DNA from: Hallerella sp963629575
Lineage (GTDB): Bacteria > Fibrobacterota > Fibrobacteria > Fibrobacterales > Fibrobacteraceae
Direction: 5' to 3'
DNA: 64,000 bases
Assembly (NCBI GenBank): GCA_963629575.1
Contig: CAVGIM010000003.1
Location: 27,013-91,012 of the forward strand
Part shown: positions 23,557-30,667 of the stretch, one piece after another
Layout of the letters: each line of letters opens with the position of its first letter
How positions within the stretch are numbered: position 1 is the first letter of the stretch
Made by a program: the position numbers and the translations under genes
Notes under the pieces: model-generated
The model's database searches: none
The model's input: only the letters and a program-made list of their open reading frames with translations
Told to the model about the DNA's origin: nothing

Positions 23557-25307
23557 CACGCTTTCGCGGGAACAATCTCTTCGCCGGAATAGTTGAGAAT
23601 CTTGTAGGCGTAACCCTGTTCGGTGAGGAACAGTTGCCGGTTCATCGCGAATTCCTGTTCCTTGGAATCCTTGGTCACTAGCGAGAAGAAGTGCGCCGGG
23701 CGGCCGTCTTCCTTGGGACGCAGGACGCGGCCGAGTCGCTGGGCTTCTTCCTGCCGGCTTCCGAAGGTTCCCGAAATCTGGATGAGAATGCTTGCGTCGG
23801 GAAGGTCTATCGCGAAGTTTCCCACTTTGGAAATCATGAGATTGCGGAGCGTTCCCTTGCGGAAGTCTCCGTAGAGCCTGTCCCGTTCCTTGTTCGGCGT
23901 CTTTCCCGTGATCAGCGGGATTTCGAGCTTTTCGGACAGCTTTTGCAACTGGTCGATGTATTGCCCGATAATCAGGATGCGGTCTTCCGGTTCGTCGTGG
24001 ATTTCGATAAGCTTCCTTACGACGTCGTCCTTCTGCGGGTTTGTGCTCGCTATCGTAATCTTGTCGCGCGTCTGGGCGAGAGCGTATTGCATTTTCTGCT
24101 CGGCGGTCATCGTGACGCGGATTTCGCTACAGTCGGCGGTGGCTATCCAGCCCTGCGATTCGAGAATTTTCCAGGGAAGATCGAACTTTTTCGGGCCGAT
24201 GAGAGAGAAAACTTCGGTTTCCTTGCCGTCTTCGCGGACAAGCGTCGCGGTAAGGCCTAGCCGGCGCGTAGCCTGCATCTCGGCGCTGAAACGAAAAACC
24301 GGAGCGGGCAGAAGATGAACCTCGTCGTAGATCATCAGTCCCCACTTGTGTTCGCTGAACAGGGGAAAGTTCACGAGAGGCTTGTCGTTCGAATCGTCCT
24401 TTTTTTCTTCCTCGGCGGTATCGCCTTTCCTTGCGCGCTTTCTCTGGGTCAAGATCTGGTATGTCGCGACGGTGACGGGACCGATTTCCTTGACATCGCC
24501 CGAGTATTCCTTTACCTGGTCCGCGGTGAGAGTCGTCTTGTCGAGAAGCTCGCGAATCCATTGCCTTGCCGCGGAAATGTTCGGGGTGAGGATGAGGGTG
24601 CGGGTCTTCATCAGGGCCATTGTCGCCATGCCGATGAGCGTCTTGCCCGAACCGCAGGGAAGGACGATGACGCCCGATCCGCCTTTTTCGGAACCGGAGG
24701 CGTAAAAGATTTGCGAAGCGTCTTTCTGGTAGCTGCGGAGTTCGAGCTTCTTTCCGCCGAGCGTTTCCTTGCGAAGTTCAATCGGAAGCGGGTCCCCGGA
24801 GACGTAGCCCGCGATATCCTCGACGGGAAATCCGTTCAGCGTGAGAGTCATCTTGAGAATGCCGCGCTTGTTCGGATCGACGATCGCTTCCTTGTCGCCT
24901 TCGAATCGTAGCAGGCAGCTTGCGACGTTTGGCAGCTTGCAGACTTCCTTGAAGAGCGCGGCGTCGGTCGATTCCAGGCAGAGTCCCCGGTCGTTCTTGA
25001 CAAGCTTGAGCATTCCGTAGCGGCTCATGTATTCATGGATTTCCGTCGCGACGGTTTCCGGTACGGGATACTTTCCCTGGTCTTCGAGACAGCGGACGAC
25101 ATCGTCGGCGGTGAGGCCTGTCGATGCGGCATTCCAGAGGGAAAGATGCGAAATGCGGTATGTGTGCAAGTGCTCCGGGCTCTTGACCAGTTCGGTGAAC
25201 GGAGCGATTGCGTCTCGGGCCTCGATGTAGTGCCTGTTGTGCACTTCGACGAGGATTTCCATATTGCTTTGAACGATGATTGCGCCTTCGGGATTCATAG
25301 GCGCCAT
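23556..25307 (-). CDS. Bacterial XPB-type DNA repair helicase
   Basis: The product (583 residues from 25307) is a superfamily 2 helicase like bacterial XPB. The N-terminal damage-recognition-like region (1-180) precedes the first RecA domain with LRSYQKDASQIFYASG, Walker A VLPCGSGKTLIGMA, RTLILTPNISAARQW, the DEVH box LMIYDEVHLLPAP and LGLTATLVREDGKE. The second RecA domain has EDRILIIGQYIDQLQKL, MISKVGNFAIDLPDASI (motif V) and QEEAQRLGRVLRPK (motif VI). In archaea and eukaryotes XPB unwinds DNA in repair and transcription. The ATG at 25307 is preferred over the next at 25298 because of a TAATTT box 7 nt upstream; no Shine-Dalgarno fits either. Confidence 0.93.
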   Translation of the reverse strand: MAPMNPEGAIIVQSNMEILVEVHNRHYIEARDAIAPFTELVKSPEHLHTYRISHLSLWNAASTGLTADDVVRCLEDQGKYPVPETVATEIHEYMSRYGMLKLVKNDRGLCLESTDAALFKEVCKLPNVASCLLRFEGDKEAIVDPNKRGILKMTLTLNGFPVEDIAGYVSGDPLPIELRKETLGGKKLELRSYQKDASQIFYASGSEKGGSGVIVLPCGSGKTLIGMATMALMKTRTLILTPNISAARQWIRELLDKTTLTADQVKEYSGDVKEIGPVTVATYQILTQRKRARKGDTAEEEKKDDSNDKPLVNFPLFSEHKWGLMIYDEVHLLPAPVFRFSAEMQATRRLGLTATLVREDGKETEVFSLIGPKKFDLPWKILESQGWIATADCSEIRVTMTAEQKMQYALAQTRDKITIASTNPQKDDVVRKLIEIHDEPEDRILIIGQYIDQLQKLSEKLEIPLITGKTPNKERDRLYGDFRKGTLRNLMISKVGNFAIDLPDASILIQISGTFGSRQEEAQRLGRVLRPKEDGRPAHFFSLVTKDSKEQEFAMNRQLFLTEQGYAYKILNYSGEEIVPAKA

Positions 25308-25314
25308 ATTTAAA

Positions 25315-25320
25315 AAATTA
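25315..25320 (-). promoter_or_regulatory. Putative -10 box (TAATTT) of the XPB gene
   Basis: On the minus strand TAATTT ends 7 nt before the ATG at 25307. The box is weaker than the others of this type in the window; the lack of a ribosome binding site supports it. Confidence 0.3.
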
Positions 25321-25344
25321 TGGGAAACTTGGCGAAAGAAATCG

Positions 25345-25377
25345 AAATAAAAAGACCGGATTCTTTCGAATCCGGTC
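25345..25377 (-). terminator. Terminator of tRNA-Thr
   Basis: A perfect 10-bp stem (GACCGGATTC/GAATCCGGTC) with a TTTC/GAAA loop, followed on the minus strand by TTTTTATTTC. It begins 4 bases after the tRNA end. Confidence 0.85.
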
Positions 25378-25381
25378 AAAG

Positions 25382-25454
25382 AGCCACCCAACAGATTTGA
25401 ACTGTCGACCTGCTGATTACGAATCAGCTGCTCTACCAGCTGAGCTAGAGTGGC
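25382..25454 (-). tRNA. tRNA-Thr (anticodon CGT)
   Basis: The minus strand folds into a full cloverleaf: acceptor GCCACTC with GGGTGGC, the D-arm AGCTCAGCTGGTAGAGC, anticodon stem GCTGA/TCAGC with loop TTCGTAA giving CGT, and T-arm with GTTCAAATC. The discriminator is T, and CCA is not encoded. It decodes ACG. It stands alone with its own terminator. Confidence 0.95.
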
Positions 25455-25493
25455 ATCGCAAGACCAAATGTAGCAAATATTTTGAAAAATTTC

Positions 25494-25499
25494 TATATT
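25494..25499 (+). promoter_or_regulatory. Putative -10 box (TATATT) upstream of the YfgM-like gene
   Basis: TATATT lies 32 bases ahead of the ATG at 25532, with AAGGA in the leader. No clear -35 is seen. Confidence 0.4.
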
Positions 25500-25531
25500 G
25501 GAGCTAAAATTTTTTTCAAGGATCCAAAAAT

Positions 25532-26245
25532 ATGGCCTCTAAAATGCCGAACAACATGCCGAATGGCGGTTCTTCCGCCGGAAATTCGGAAATGAAGGAA
25601 TTTTTTATCCAGCATGGAATGGTGGTGGGAATCGTTCTCCTTGTCGTCGTCATCGCCGTCATCGCGGCGGTGCGCTTTCACGCTTCGAGGACCGAGACGA
25701 ACGCGGCGCAGGCGGAACTTTTGGGCCAGGCGCTTGCCTACGAATATACGGGCAAGAAGGACAGCGCGCTTGCGGAGTATGACCGCTTGCTTTCTCAAAA
25801 CGAACTGAGCGGGGAAACCCTTGCCAAGGCGGCGCTTCTTTCGGGGAACATCCGTTTCCAGAATGGCGAATTCGATGCCGCGGCGATTCTCTACCAGAAG
25901 GCGCTCGACAATGCGGGAAAGTTGCCGCTTGTTCGCGGCGGCGCGATGCACGGACAGGCCGCTGTCGCTATCGAAAAGAAAGACTATGCCTCTGCGGTAA
26001 ATCTTCTCGAAAAGTTCATCGCCGAGTTTGGCAAGCGGACCGGAGACTTAGAAGACCGCTATGAAAAGGTCGAACCGACGGATCCCGTTCCGACGGTGGC
26101 AGATGCGCTCTGGAAGCTTTCGCTCGTCTATGGCCAGATGGGCTATCCGGAGAAGGCGAAGGCGACTGCCGAGAAGCTCCTCAAGAAATACGGCGACAGC
26201 CCGGTTTACGTGGATCGCGCAAAGAAGCTGATCGCGTCTCTCTGA
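25532..26245 (+). CDS. Membrane-anchored TPR protein, YfgM-like
   Basis: The 237-residue protein has a short polar N-terminus rich in Asn/Gly/Ser, one membrane helix (about 30-48, VVGIVLLVVVIAVIAAVRF), and a periplasmic array of TPR-like helices, for example AKAALLSGNIRFQNGEFDAA and VADALWKLSLVYGQMGYPEK. This arrangement is that of YfgM, an inner-membrane protein that associates with the SecYEG translocon and periplasmic chaperones. No neighbour supports the link, so the assignment is by architecture only. The gene has its own promoter and terminator. Confidence 0.72.
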   Translation: MASKMPNNMPNGGSSAGNSEMKEFFIQHGMVVGIVLLVVVIAVIAAVRFHASRTETNAAQAELLGQALAYEYTGKKDSALAEYDRLLSQNELSGETLAKAALLSGNIRFQNGEFDAAAILYQKALDNAGKLPLVRGGAMHGQAAVAIEKKDYASAVNLLEKFIAEFGKRTGDLEDRYEKVEPTDPVPTVADALWKLSLVYGQMGYPEKAKATAEKLLKKYGDSPVYVDRAKKLIASL

Positions 26246-26264
26246 TTTTTACTTTTTGCTATTC

Positions 26265-26296
26265 AAAAAGTTCGCCTTTATCGGCGGACTTTTTTT
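26265..26296 (+). terminator. Terminator of the YfgM-like gene
   Basis: Stem GTTCGCC/GGCGGAC with a TTTATC loop, flanked by A5 and T7. It lies 20 bases past the stop codon. Confidence 0.82.
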
Positions 26297-26351
26297 GTGG
26301 AAAGCTTCGAAAAGGAAAAGTCTTTTTGAAAACTTGACAAATATGTTGTAA

Positions 26352-26435
26352 ATGAAGCTTCTTGGGCTTGAACCGGCGGTCGAAGTCGAAAAGACAATCG
26401 AAAACTTTCGGGCGAAATATCCGTTCACATTTTAA
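26352..26435 (+). CDS. Possible 27-residue small ORF upstream of dapL
   Basis: An ATG at 26352 opens a short frame with a balanced composition (MKLLGLEPAVEVEKTIENF, then ending YPFTF) that stops 32 bases before dapL. TTGACA precedes it at 26334. It could be a leader peptide, a remnant of a longer gene, or chance. Nothing shows that it is translated. Confidence 0.22.
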   Translation: MKLLGLEPAVEVEKTIENFRAKYPFTF

Positions 26436-26467
26436 ATTTTCCCCGAAAATCAAATTCGGAGAATCAT

Positions 26468-27703
26468 ATGGAAGACTATATCCAGAACCTCTTTGCGGAA
26501 CGCATCGGTGGAAGTTCCTTTGGAAAGGGAACCGTCCTTTACAAGTTCGAAAAGATCAAGCGGGCGAGACGCGCGGCGGAAAAGTCGCATCCCGAAACGC
26601 CGATTATCGACATGGGTGTCGGCGAACCGGACTGGATGGCGGATCCGGCGGTCGTGAAAAGACTCGCTTCGGAGGCCGAAAAGTGGGAAAATCGCGGATA
26701 TTCGGACAATGGAATCTTGCCGTTCCAGGAAGCGGCAGCAAAGTACATGGAACGAGTCTTCGGGGTGCGCGGACTGGATCCGCAGAACGAAATCTGCCAC
26801 AGCATCGGTTCAAAGCCTGCGCTCGCGATGATTCCGCAAGCCTTTATCAATCCGGGCGATGTTTCGATAGTGACGGTTCCCGGGTATGGGGTTCTCGGAA
26901 CGATGACCCGCTTTCTCGGCGGAGAGGTCTATTCTCTTCCCCTTTCTCCCGAAAACGATTTCTTGCCGGATCTCGAAAGCGTTCCGGCGGACATTGCGAA
27001 GCGCGCCAAGATCCTCTACATCAACTATCCGAACAATCCCACGGGAGCCGTGGCTACGCCCGAGTTCTTTGGAAAGGTCGTCGAGTTCGCGCGAAAGAAT
27101 CACGTCATAGTCGTTTCCGATGCGGCCTATGCGGCGCTTACCTTCGACGGCTATGCGCCTCTCAGCTTTCTCTCCGTTCCCGGGGCAAGGGAGGTCGGCG
27201 TGGAAATTCAGTCTCTTTCGAAGGCGTTCAACATGACGGGCTGGCGTCTCGGCTTTGTCGCGGGAAACGAGAAAATCGTGAAAGGCTTTGCCTGTGTCAA
27301 GGACAATAACGATTCGGGGCAGTTCAAGGCTATCCAGTATGCGGGTGTCGAGGCTCTTTCTTCACCTGCGATTACGGAACGGACCGTCGCGAAGTATTCC
27401 AGACGGCACGATTTGCTGGTCAAGGCGTTGTCCGATGTCGGGTTCCAGGTCAAAAAGCCGAAGGGAAGCTTTTACCTATATGCAAAATCCCCGAAGGGAA
27501 TCGAAGACGGCGAATCCTTTGCGACCGCCGAGGACTTTTCGCAGTGGCTGATTCGCGAAAAGCAGATTTCGACGGTTCCCTGGGACGATGCGGGACATTT
27601 TATCCGATTCAGCGTCACGTTCACTGCGGATTCGGAAACCGCGGAAGTCTCCCTGATGGAAGAAATCAAGCGCAGACTTTCGGGCGTAAAGTTTGTCTGG
27701 TAA
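26468..27703 (+). CDS. dapL: LL-diaminopimelate aminotransferase
   Basis: A 411-residue fold-type I PLP aminotransferase. It shows IIDMGVGEPDW at the substrate-recognition start, the GYSDNGILPFQEAAAKYM block, SIGSKPALAMIP, YPNNPTGAVAT with the cofactor-ring Asn, VSDAAYAAL with the PLP-nitrogen Asp, SLSKAFNMTGWRLGF with the Schiff-base Lys, and FIRFSVTF with the carboxylate-binding Arg. DapL converts tetrahydrodipicolinate directly to LL-diaminopimelate in lysine and peptidoglycan synthesis, replacing the succinylase route. The GYSDNGI and N-terminal region fit DapL better than AspC, but a closely related aminotransferase cannot be excluded by eye. Confidence 0.85.
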   Translation: MEDYIQNLFAERIGGSSFGKGTVLYKFEKIKRARRAAEKSHPETPIIDMGVGEPDWMADPAVVKRLASEAEKWENRGYSDNGILPFQEAAAKYMERVFGVRGLDPQNEICHSIGSKPALAMIPQAFINPGDVSIVTVPGYGVLGTMTRFLGGEVYSLPLSPENDFLPDLESVPADIAKRAKILYINYPNNPTGAVATPEFFGKVVEFARKNHVIVVSDAAYAALTFDGYAPLSFLSVPGAREVGVEIQSLSKAFNMTGWRLGFVAGNEKIVKGFACVKDNNDSGQFKAIQYAGVEALSSPAITERTVAKYSRRHDLLVKALSDVGFQVKKPKGSFYLYAKSPKGIEDGESFATAEDFSQWLIREKQISTVPWDDAGHFIRFSVTFTADSETAEVSLMEEIKRRLSGVKFVW

Positions 27704-27722
27704 ACGCTTCGGTTTAAAGCGA

Positions 27723-27753
27723 AAATCGCGCGGTTCCTTGAACCGCGCGATTT
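27723..27753. terminator. Bidirectional terminator between dapL and the TlpA-like gene
   Basis: A perfect 14-bp inverted repeat (AAATCGCGCGGTTC and its complement) with a 3-nt loop, placed between two convergent genes. T-rich flanks on both sides let it serve both. Confidence 0.88.
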
Positions 27754-27769
27754 CTGTAAGGAGAAAGTC

Positions 27770-28309
27770 CTAGGGAAACATTTTGTTCAAGAGCGAATCG
27801 ATTTGTTCGAAGCTCTTCTTGGAAAGATCGCCGAATCGGTAGAACGTGCCGTCCTTGTTCACGATGAAGACGACGGGAACGTAGCCTGTCCCGTAGGTGG
27901 GCCCGAATTTGGCGTTTACGTCCTGGAAAATGGGAAATGTCGCGTTGAACTGGTCGATGAAAAGGCGCACGTCGTTTTTCTTGATGCCGCCTCCGATGGA
28001 AATTCCTACACCCGTTAGGCCTTTGGGCTCGTACTTCTTGATGAGCGACTGCATTTCGGGAAAGCTCGCTTGGCAGTGTGGGCATTTGGGGCTGAAATAG
28101 TAGATGACAAGAGGCTTGCCGCTGAAATGGGCAAAGAGCATTCCCGGATCGTTTACTCCGGCGAGTGTCTGCATAAAGTCTATCTTCATCGGGATTCCTG
28201 CGGAATCCTGCAAGAGGGTCGGAGCTTCCTGCTTGGGAATGTCCGCTTGCCCAAAGGCGAAGATGGAAGAAAAGGCAACCAGCGCAATCGCTTTTACCGA
28301 AAAACGCAT
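27770..28309 (-). CDS. TlpA/ResA-like thioredoxin-fold protein
   Basis: The 179-residue protein has a cleavable signal peptide (about 1-21, SSIFAFGQA) and one thioredoxin fold with the active-site CPHC in YYFSPKCPHCQASFPEM, followed by the cis-Pro strand YVPVVFIVNKDGTFYRFG. It is exported and probably works as a thiol-disulphide oxidoreductase of the TlpA/ResA type; direction (oxidant or reductant) is not clear. No cytochrome biogenesis genes are near. TAGGAG precedes the ATG, and a TATATT box lies at 28339-28344 on the minus strand. Confidence 0.87.
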   Translation of the reverse strand: MRFSVKAIALVAFSSIFAFGQADIPKQEAPTLLQDSAGIPMKIDFMQTLAGVNDPGMLFAHFSGKPLVIYYFSPKCPHCQASFPEMQSLIKKYEPKGLTGVGISIGGGIKKNDVRLFIDQFNATFPIFQDVNAKFGPTYGTGYVPVVFIVNKDGTFYRFGDLSKKSFEQIDSLLNKMFP

Positions 28310-28365
28310 GAGAAACTCCTATTCAGAACGAACTGTAAAATATAAAATGACACGTTAAAAGTCAA

Positions 28366-29664
28366 TCAGGGCTTTAGCCGGTGGGGAAGTCGCGGAAAGG
28401 CGCCTGTTTCCCGGACGTGGGGAAGATTGCAAATCCAGGCGACCGTCCGTTCGAGCCCAAGACCGAATCCGGCGTGCGGTACGGATCCGTAACGGCGGAT
28501 GTCCAGATACCAGGAATAGGTTTCGGGCGAAAGTCCCTGTTTCTTGATGGAATCTTCGAGAGTTTCGAGGTCTTCTTCGCGCTGGCCGCCCCCGATGATT
28601 TCCCCGAAGCCTTCCGGAGCGAGAATGTCCATGTTGCGGACGACTTTCGGATTTTCCGCGCTGCGCTTCATGTAGAAAGGCTTGATTTCCGCAGGGTAGT
28701 CATAGACGACGACTGGTTTTTCGAAATGCTTTCCGACGATAGTCTCGTCTGCTCCGCCGAAATCGTCTCCCCATTGGAAAGGGACTCCCGAATCCTGGAT
28801 GATTTTGACGGCATCCGTGTAGCTGATGCGGGCAAACGGTTCGTTTGCGGTGATTTCGAGCGCCTTGGTGTCGCGGCCGAGGAGTTCGAGTTCCCGCGCG
28901 CTTTCTGCGAGAATCTTCTTCACGATTGCCTGGACAAGGCCTTCGGCGAGTTCGATGTCTCCATCGAGATCCATGTAGGCGACTTCGGGTTCGACCATCC
29001 AGAATTCCGTCAGGTGGCGTCTCGTGTTCGAGTTCTCGGCGCGGAATGTCGGGCCAAAGCAATAGGCCCTGCCGAATGCGGCACAGGCCGCTTCCATGTA
29101 AAGCTGGCCGCTTTGCGAAAGATAGGCCTTGTTTTCGAAATAGGGCGTGCAGAAGAGAGTGCTCGAACCTTCGCATTCGTTTGGCGTAAAGATTGGCGCA
29201 TCGACCAGCGTGAAGTCTCGGGAATCGAAGTATTCGCGAATCGCCTGGACGATGCGGTGCCTAATGGAGAGAATGGCATGCTCGCGTGGACTGCGGATCC
29301 ACAGGTGACGCTTGTCCATTAAAAAATCCGTTCCGTGTTCCTTGGGAGAAATCGGGTAGTCCCTTGTCTCGGAGACTAGCGTTACGCGCGAGGCGACAAT
29401 TTCGAGTCCTGACGGGGCCTTGGGTTGCGAAACGACCTTTCCCCGGATGCGGATGGCGCTTTCCTGCGAAAGATGCCTGGCTAGGTGGAACTCTTCTTCG
29501 GAAACGTCGTTTACGCTGGCGACCACCTGGATGAATCCCGTCCCATCCCGGAACTGGATGAAGCAGACTTTACCGGAGCTTCGGACGCGCGTGACCCAGC
29601 CCGAAAGTTCGACGTCCTTGCCGACGAAATCGCCTAGATGGCGAATGTAAATCTTTTGGAGCAT
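28366..29664 (-). CDS. asnS: Asparaginyl-tRNA synthetase
   Basis: A 432-residue class IIb synthetase. The N-terminal OB fold (1-100) contains ELSGWVTRVRSSGKVCFIQF. The catalytic core has motif 2 FRAENSNTRRHLTEFWMVE and motif 3 AGFGLGLERTVAWI near the C-terminus. The adenylate pocket and the YPAEIKPFYM stretch resemble AsnRS rather than AspRS. The ATG at 29664 is chosen because the OB fold starts there; an upstream frame to 29820 covers the tRNA gene and is a shadow. A TATTTT box lies 7 nt upstream and no Shine-Dalgarno is seen. It charges tRNA-Asn in the cytoplasm. Confidence 0.94.
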   Translation of the reverse strand: MLQKIYIRHLGDFVGKDVELSGWVTRVRSSGKVCFIQFRDGTGFIQVVASVNDVSEEEFHLARHLSQESAIRIRGKVVSQPKAPSGLEIVASRVTLVSETRDYPISPKEHGTDFLMDKRHLWIRSPREHAILSIRHRIVQAIREYFDSRDFTLVDAPIFTPNECEGSSTLFCTPYFENKAYLSQSGQLYMEAACAAFGRAYCFGPTFRAENSNTRRHLTEFWMVEPEVAYMDLDGDIELAEGLVQAIVKKILAESARELELLGRDTKALEITANEPFARISYTDAVKIIQDSGVPFQWGDDFGGADETIVGKHFEKPVVVYDYPAEIKPFYMKRSAENPKVVRNMDILAPEGFGEIIGGGQREEDLETLEDSIKKQGLSPETYSWYLDIRRYGSVPHAGFGLGLERTVAWICNLPHVRETGAFPRLPHRLKP

Positions 29665-29671
29665 GTCGCCT

Positions 29672-29677
29672 AAAATA
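29672..29677 (-). promoter_or_regulatory. Putative asnS -10 box (TATTTT)
   Basis: TATTTT ends 7 nt before the asnS ATG, the same close spacing as at ruvC, hemW, rnd and others in the window. Confidence 0.4.
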
Positions 29678-29728
29678 GCAAAAGGAACGGGAGCTTGGCT
29701 TGGATGGGCTTCGGGAATTCGGAAGACG

Positions 29729-29757
29729 AAAAAAAAGCCCCACACTTGTGGAGCTTT
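29729..29757 (-). terminator. Terminator of tRNA-Gly
   Basis: On the minus strand AGCTCCAC/GTGGGGCT (one G.U pair) with an AAGT loop, followed by eight T. It works only in the minus direction, just past the tRNA. Confidence 0.82.
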
Positions 29758-29762
29758 AATCG

Positions 29763-29835
<73 letters not shown>

Positions 29836-29904
29836 GAGGACAGCCCAATTATAGATAAAAAAAATGGACTTGTCAAGGGAAAAGAGCGGGATTCTTGATT
29901 TTTT

Positions 29905-29933
29905 TTGAAAATCTTCAAACGCTTGACTATATT
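29905..29933 (+). promoter_or_regulatory. Putative sigma-70-type promoter of thiE
   Basis: TTGAAA (29905) and TATATT (29928) are spaced by exactly 17 bp, the best complete promoter in the window. Transcription would start near 29940, giving a leader of about 25 nt with an AAGGAG site, and no room for a TPP riboswitch. Confidence 0.65.
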
Positions 29934-29965
29934 GGGGGCAAAAAATGAAAAGTCAAGGAGTCTTT

Positions 29966-30619
29966 ATGGATGCGAAGGAATACTTGAAGGTCTATCTGGT
30001 GACGGATCGCGGGCTTTCGCTCGGTCGTTCGCTAGAAAAAGTCGTGGAAGAATCGCTCGCGGGCGGTGTTGGCATTGTCCAGCTACGGGAAAAGGACGCT
30101 TCTTCGCGGGAATTTTACGAACTCGCGTTGAAGCTGAAGAAAGTCTTGCGGAAAACAGGCGTTCCGCTTGTCATCAACGACAGGCTCGACATTGCGCTCG
30201 CTGTCGATGCGGATGGACTGCATATCGGGCAGAGCGACTTGCCGTATCCGGTTGCGCGGCGCCTGCTGGGAAAGGACAAGATCATCGGGCTTTCGACGGA
30301 CTGCTACGAGCAACTCGTCGCGGCGAACGATTACGATGTGGATTACGTCGCATTCCAGGCTTTTTCGACGACGACAAAGCTCGACGCGGCGGAGGGAGTG
30401 GGGGTTGATGGGCTTCGAAAGGCGAAGGCGCTTTCACGGCATCCGCTGGTCGCTATCGGGGGAATCCACCTGTCAAACGCTGCCGATGTCGCTTCTTCCG
30501 GCGTCGATGGACTTGCCGTCGTTTCGGAAATCATGTCCGCGCGGGATCCAAAAATCGCGACGGAAAACTTGCGAAAAGCCTTTGAAGAGGGCCATGCGAA
30601 GTTTAAGAAGGAAGGTTGA
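29966..30619 (+). CDS. thiE: Thiamine-phosphate synthase
   Basis: A 217-residue TIM-barrel enzyme that joins HMP-pyrophosphate and the thiazole phosphate to give thiamine monophosphate. Motifs are VYLVTDRG, GVGIVQLREKD with the pyrophosphate-binding Gln/Arg, LVINDRLDIAL, DGLHIGQSDLP and AIGGI (where ThiE and TenI usually have ALGGI). YVAFQAFSTTTK replaces the usual YIGxGPxxxTxTK. I chose the ATG at 29966 because AAGGAG is 6 bases before it; the ATG at 29945 adds 7 residues and has none. TenI, the related non-catalytic protein, remains possible given the altered phosphate loop. It converges with a ThiN-containing gene. Confidence 0.82.
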   Translation: MDAKEYLKVYLVTDRGLSLGRSLEKVVEESLAGGVGIVQLREKDASSREFYELALKLKKVLRKTGVPLVINDRLDIALAVDADGLHIGQSDLPYPVARRLLGKDKIIGLSTDCYEQLVAANDYDVDYVAFQAFSTTTKLDAAEGVGVDGLRKAKALSRHPLVAIGGIHLSNAADVASSGVDGLAVVSEIMSARDPKIATENLRKAFEEGHAKFKKEG

Positions 30620-30667
30620 AAGTCCCGGGCTTCCACCGTTTCGATGGTTTGAATCCGCGACGGGAAA

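Noticed and set aside
29837..29965. Possible TPP riboswitch ahead of thiE
   Set aside because: The leader is about 25 nt and has no CTGAGA or ACCTGATC-like thi-box elements.
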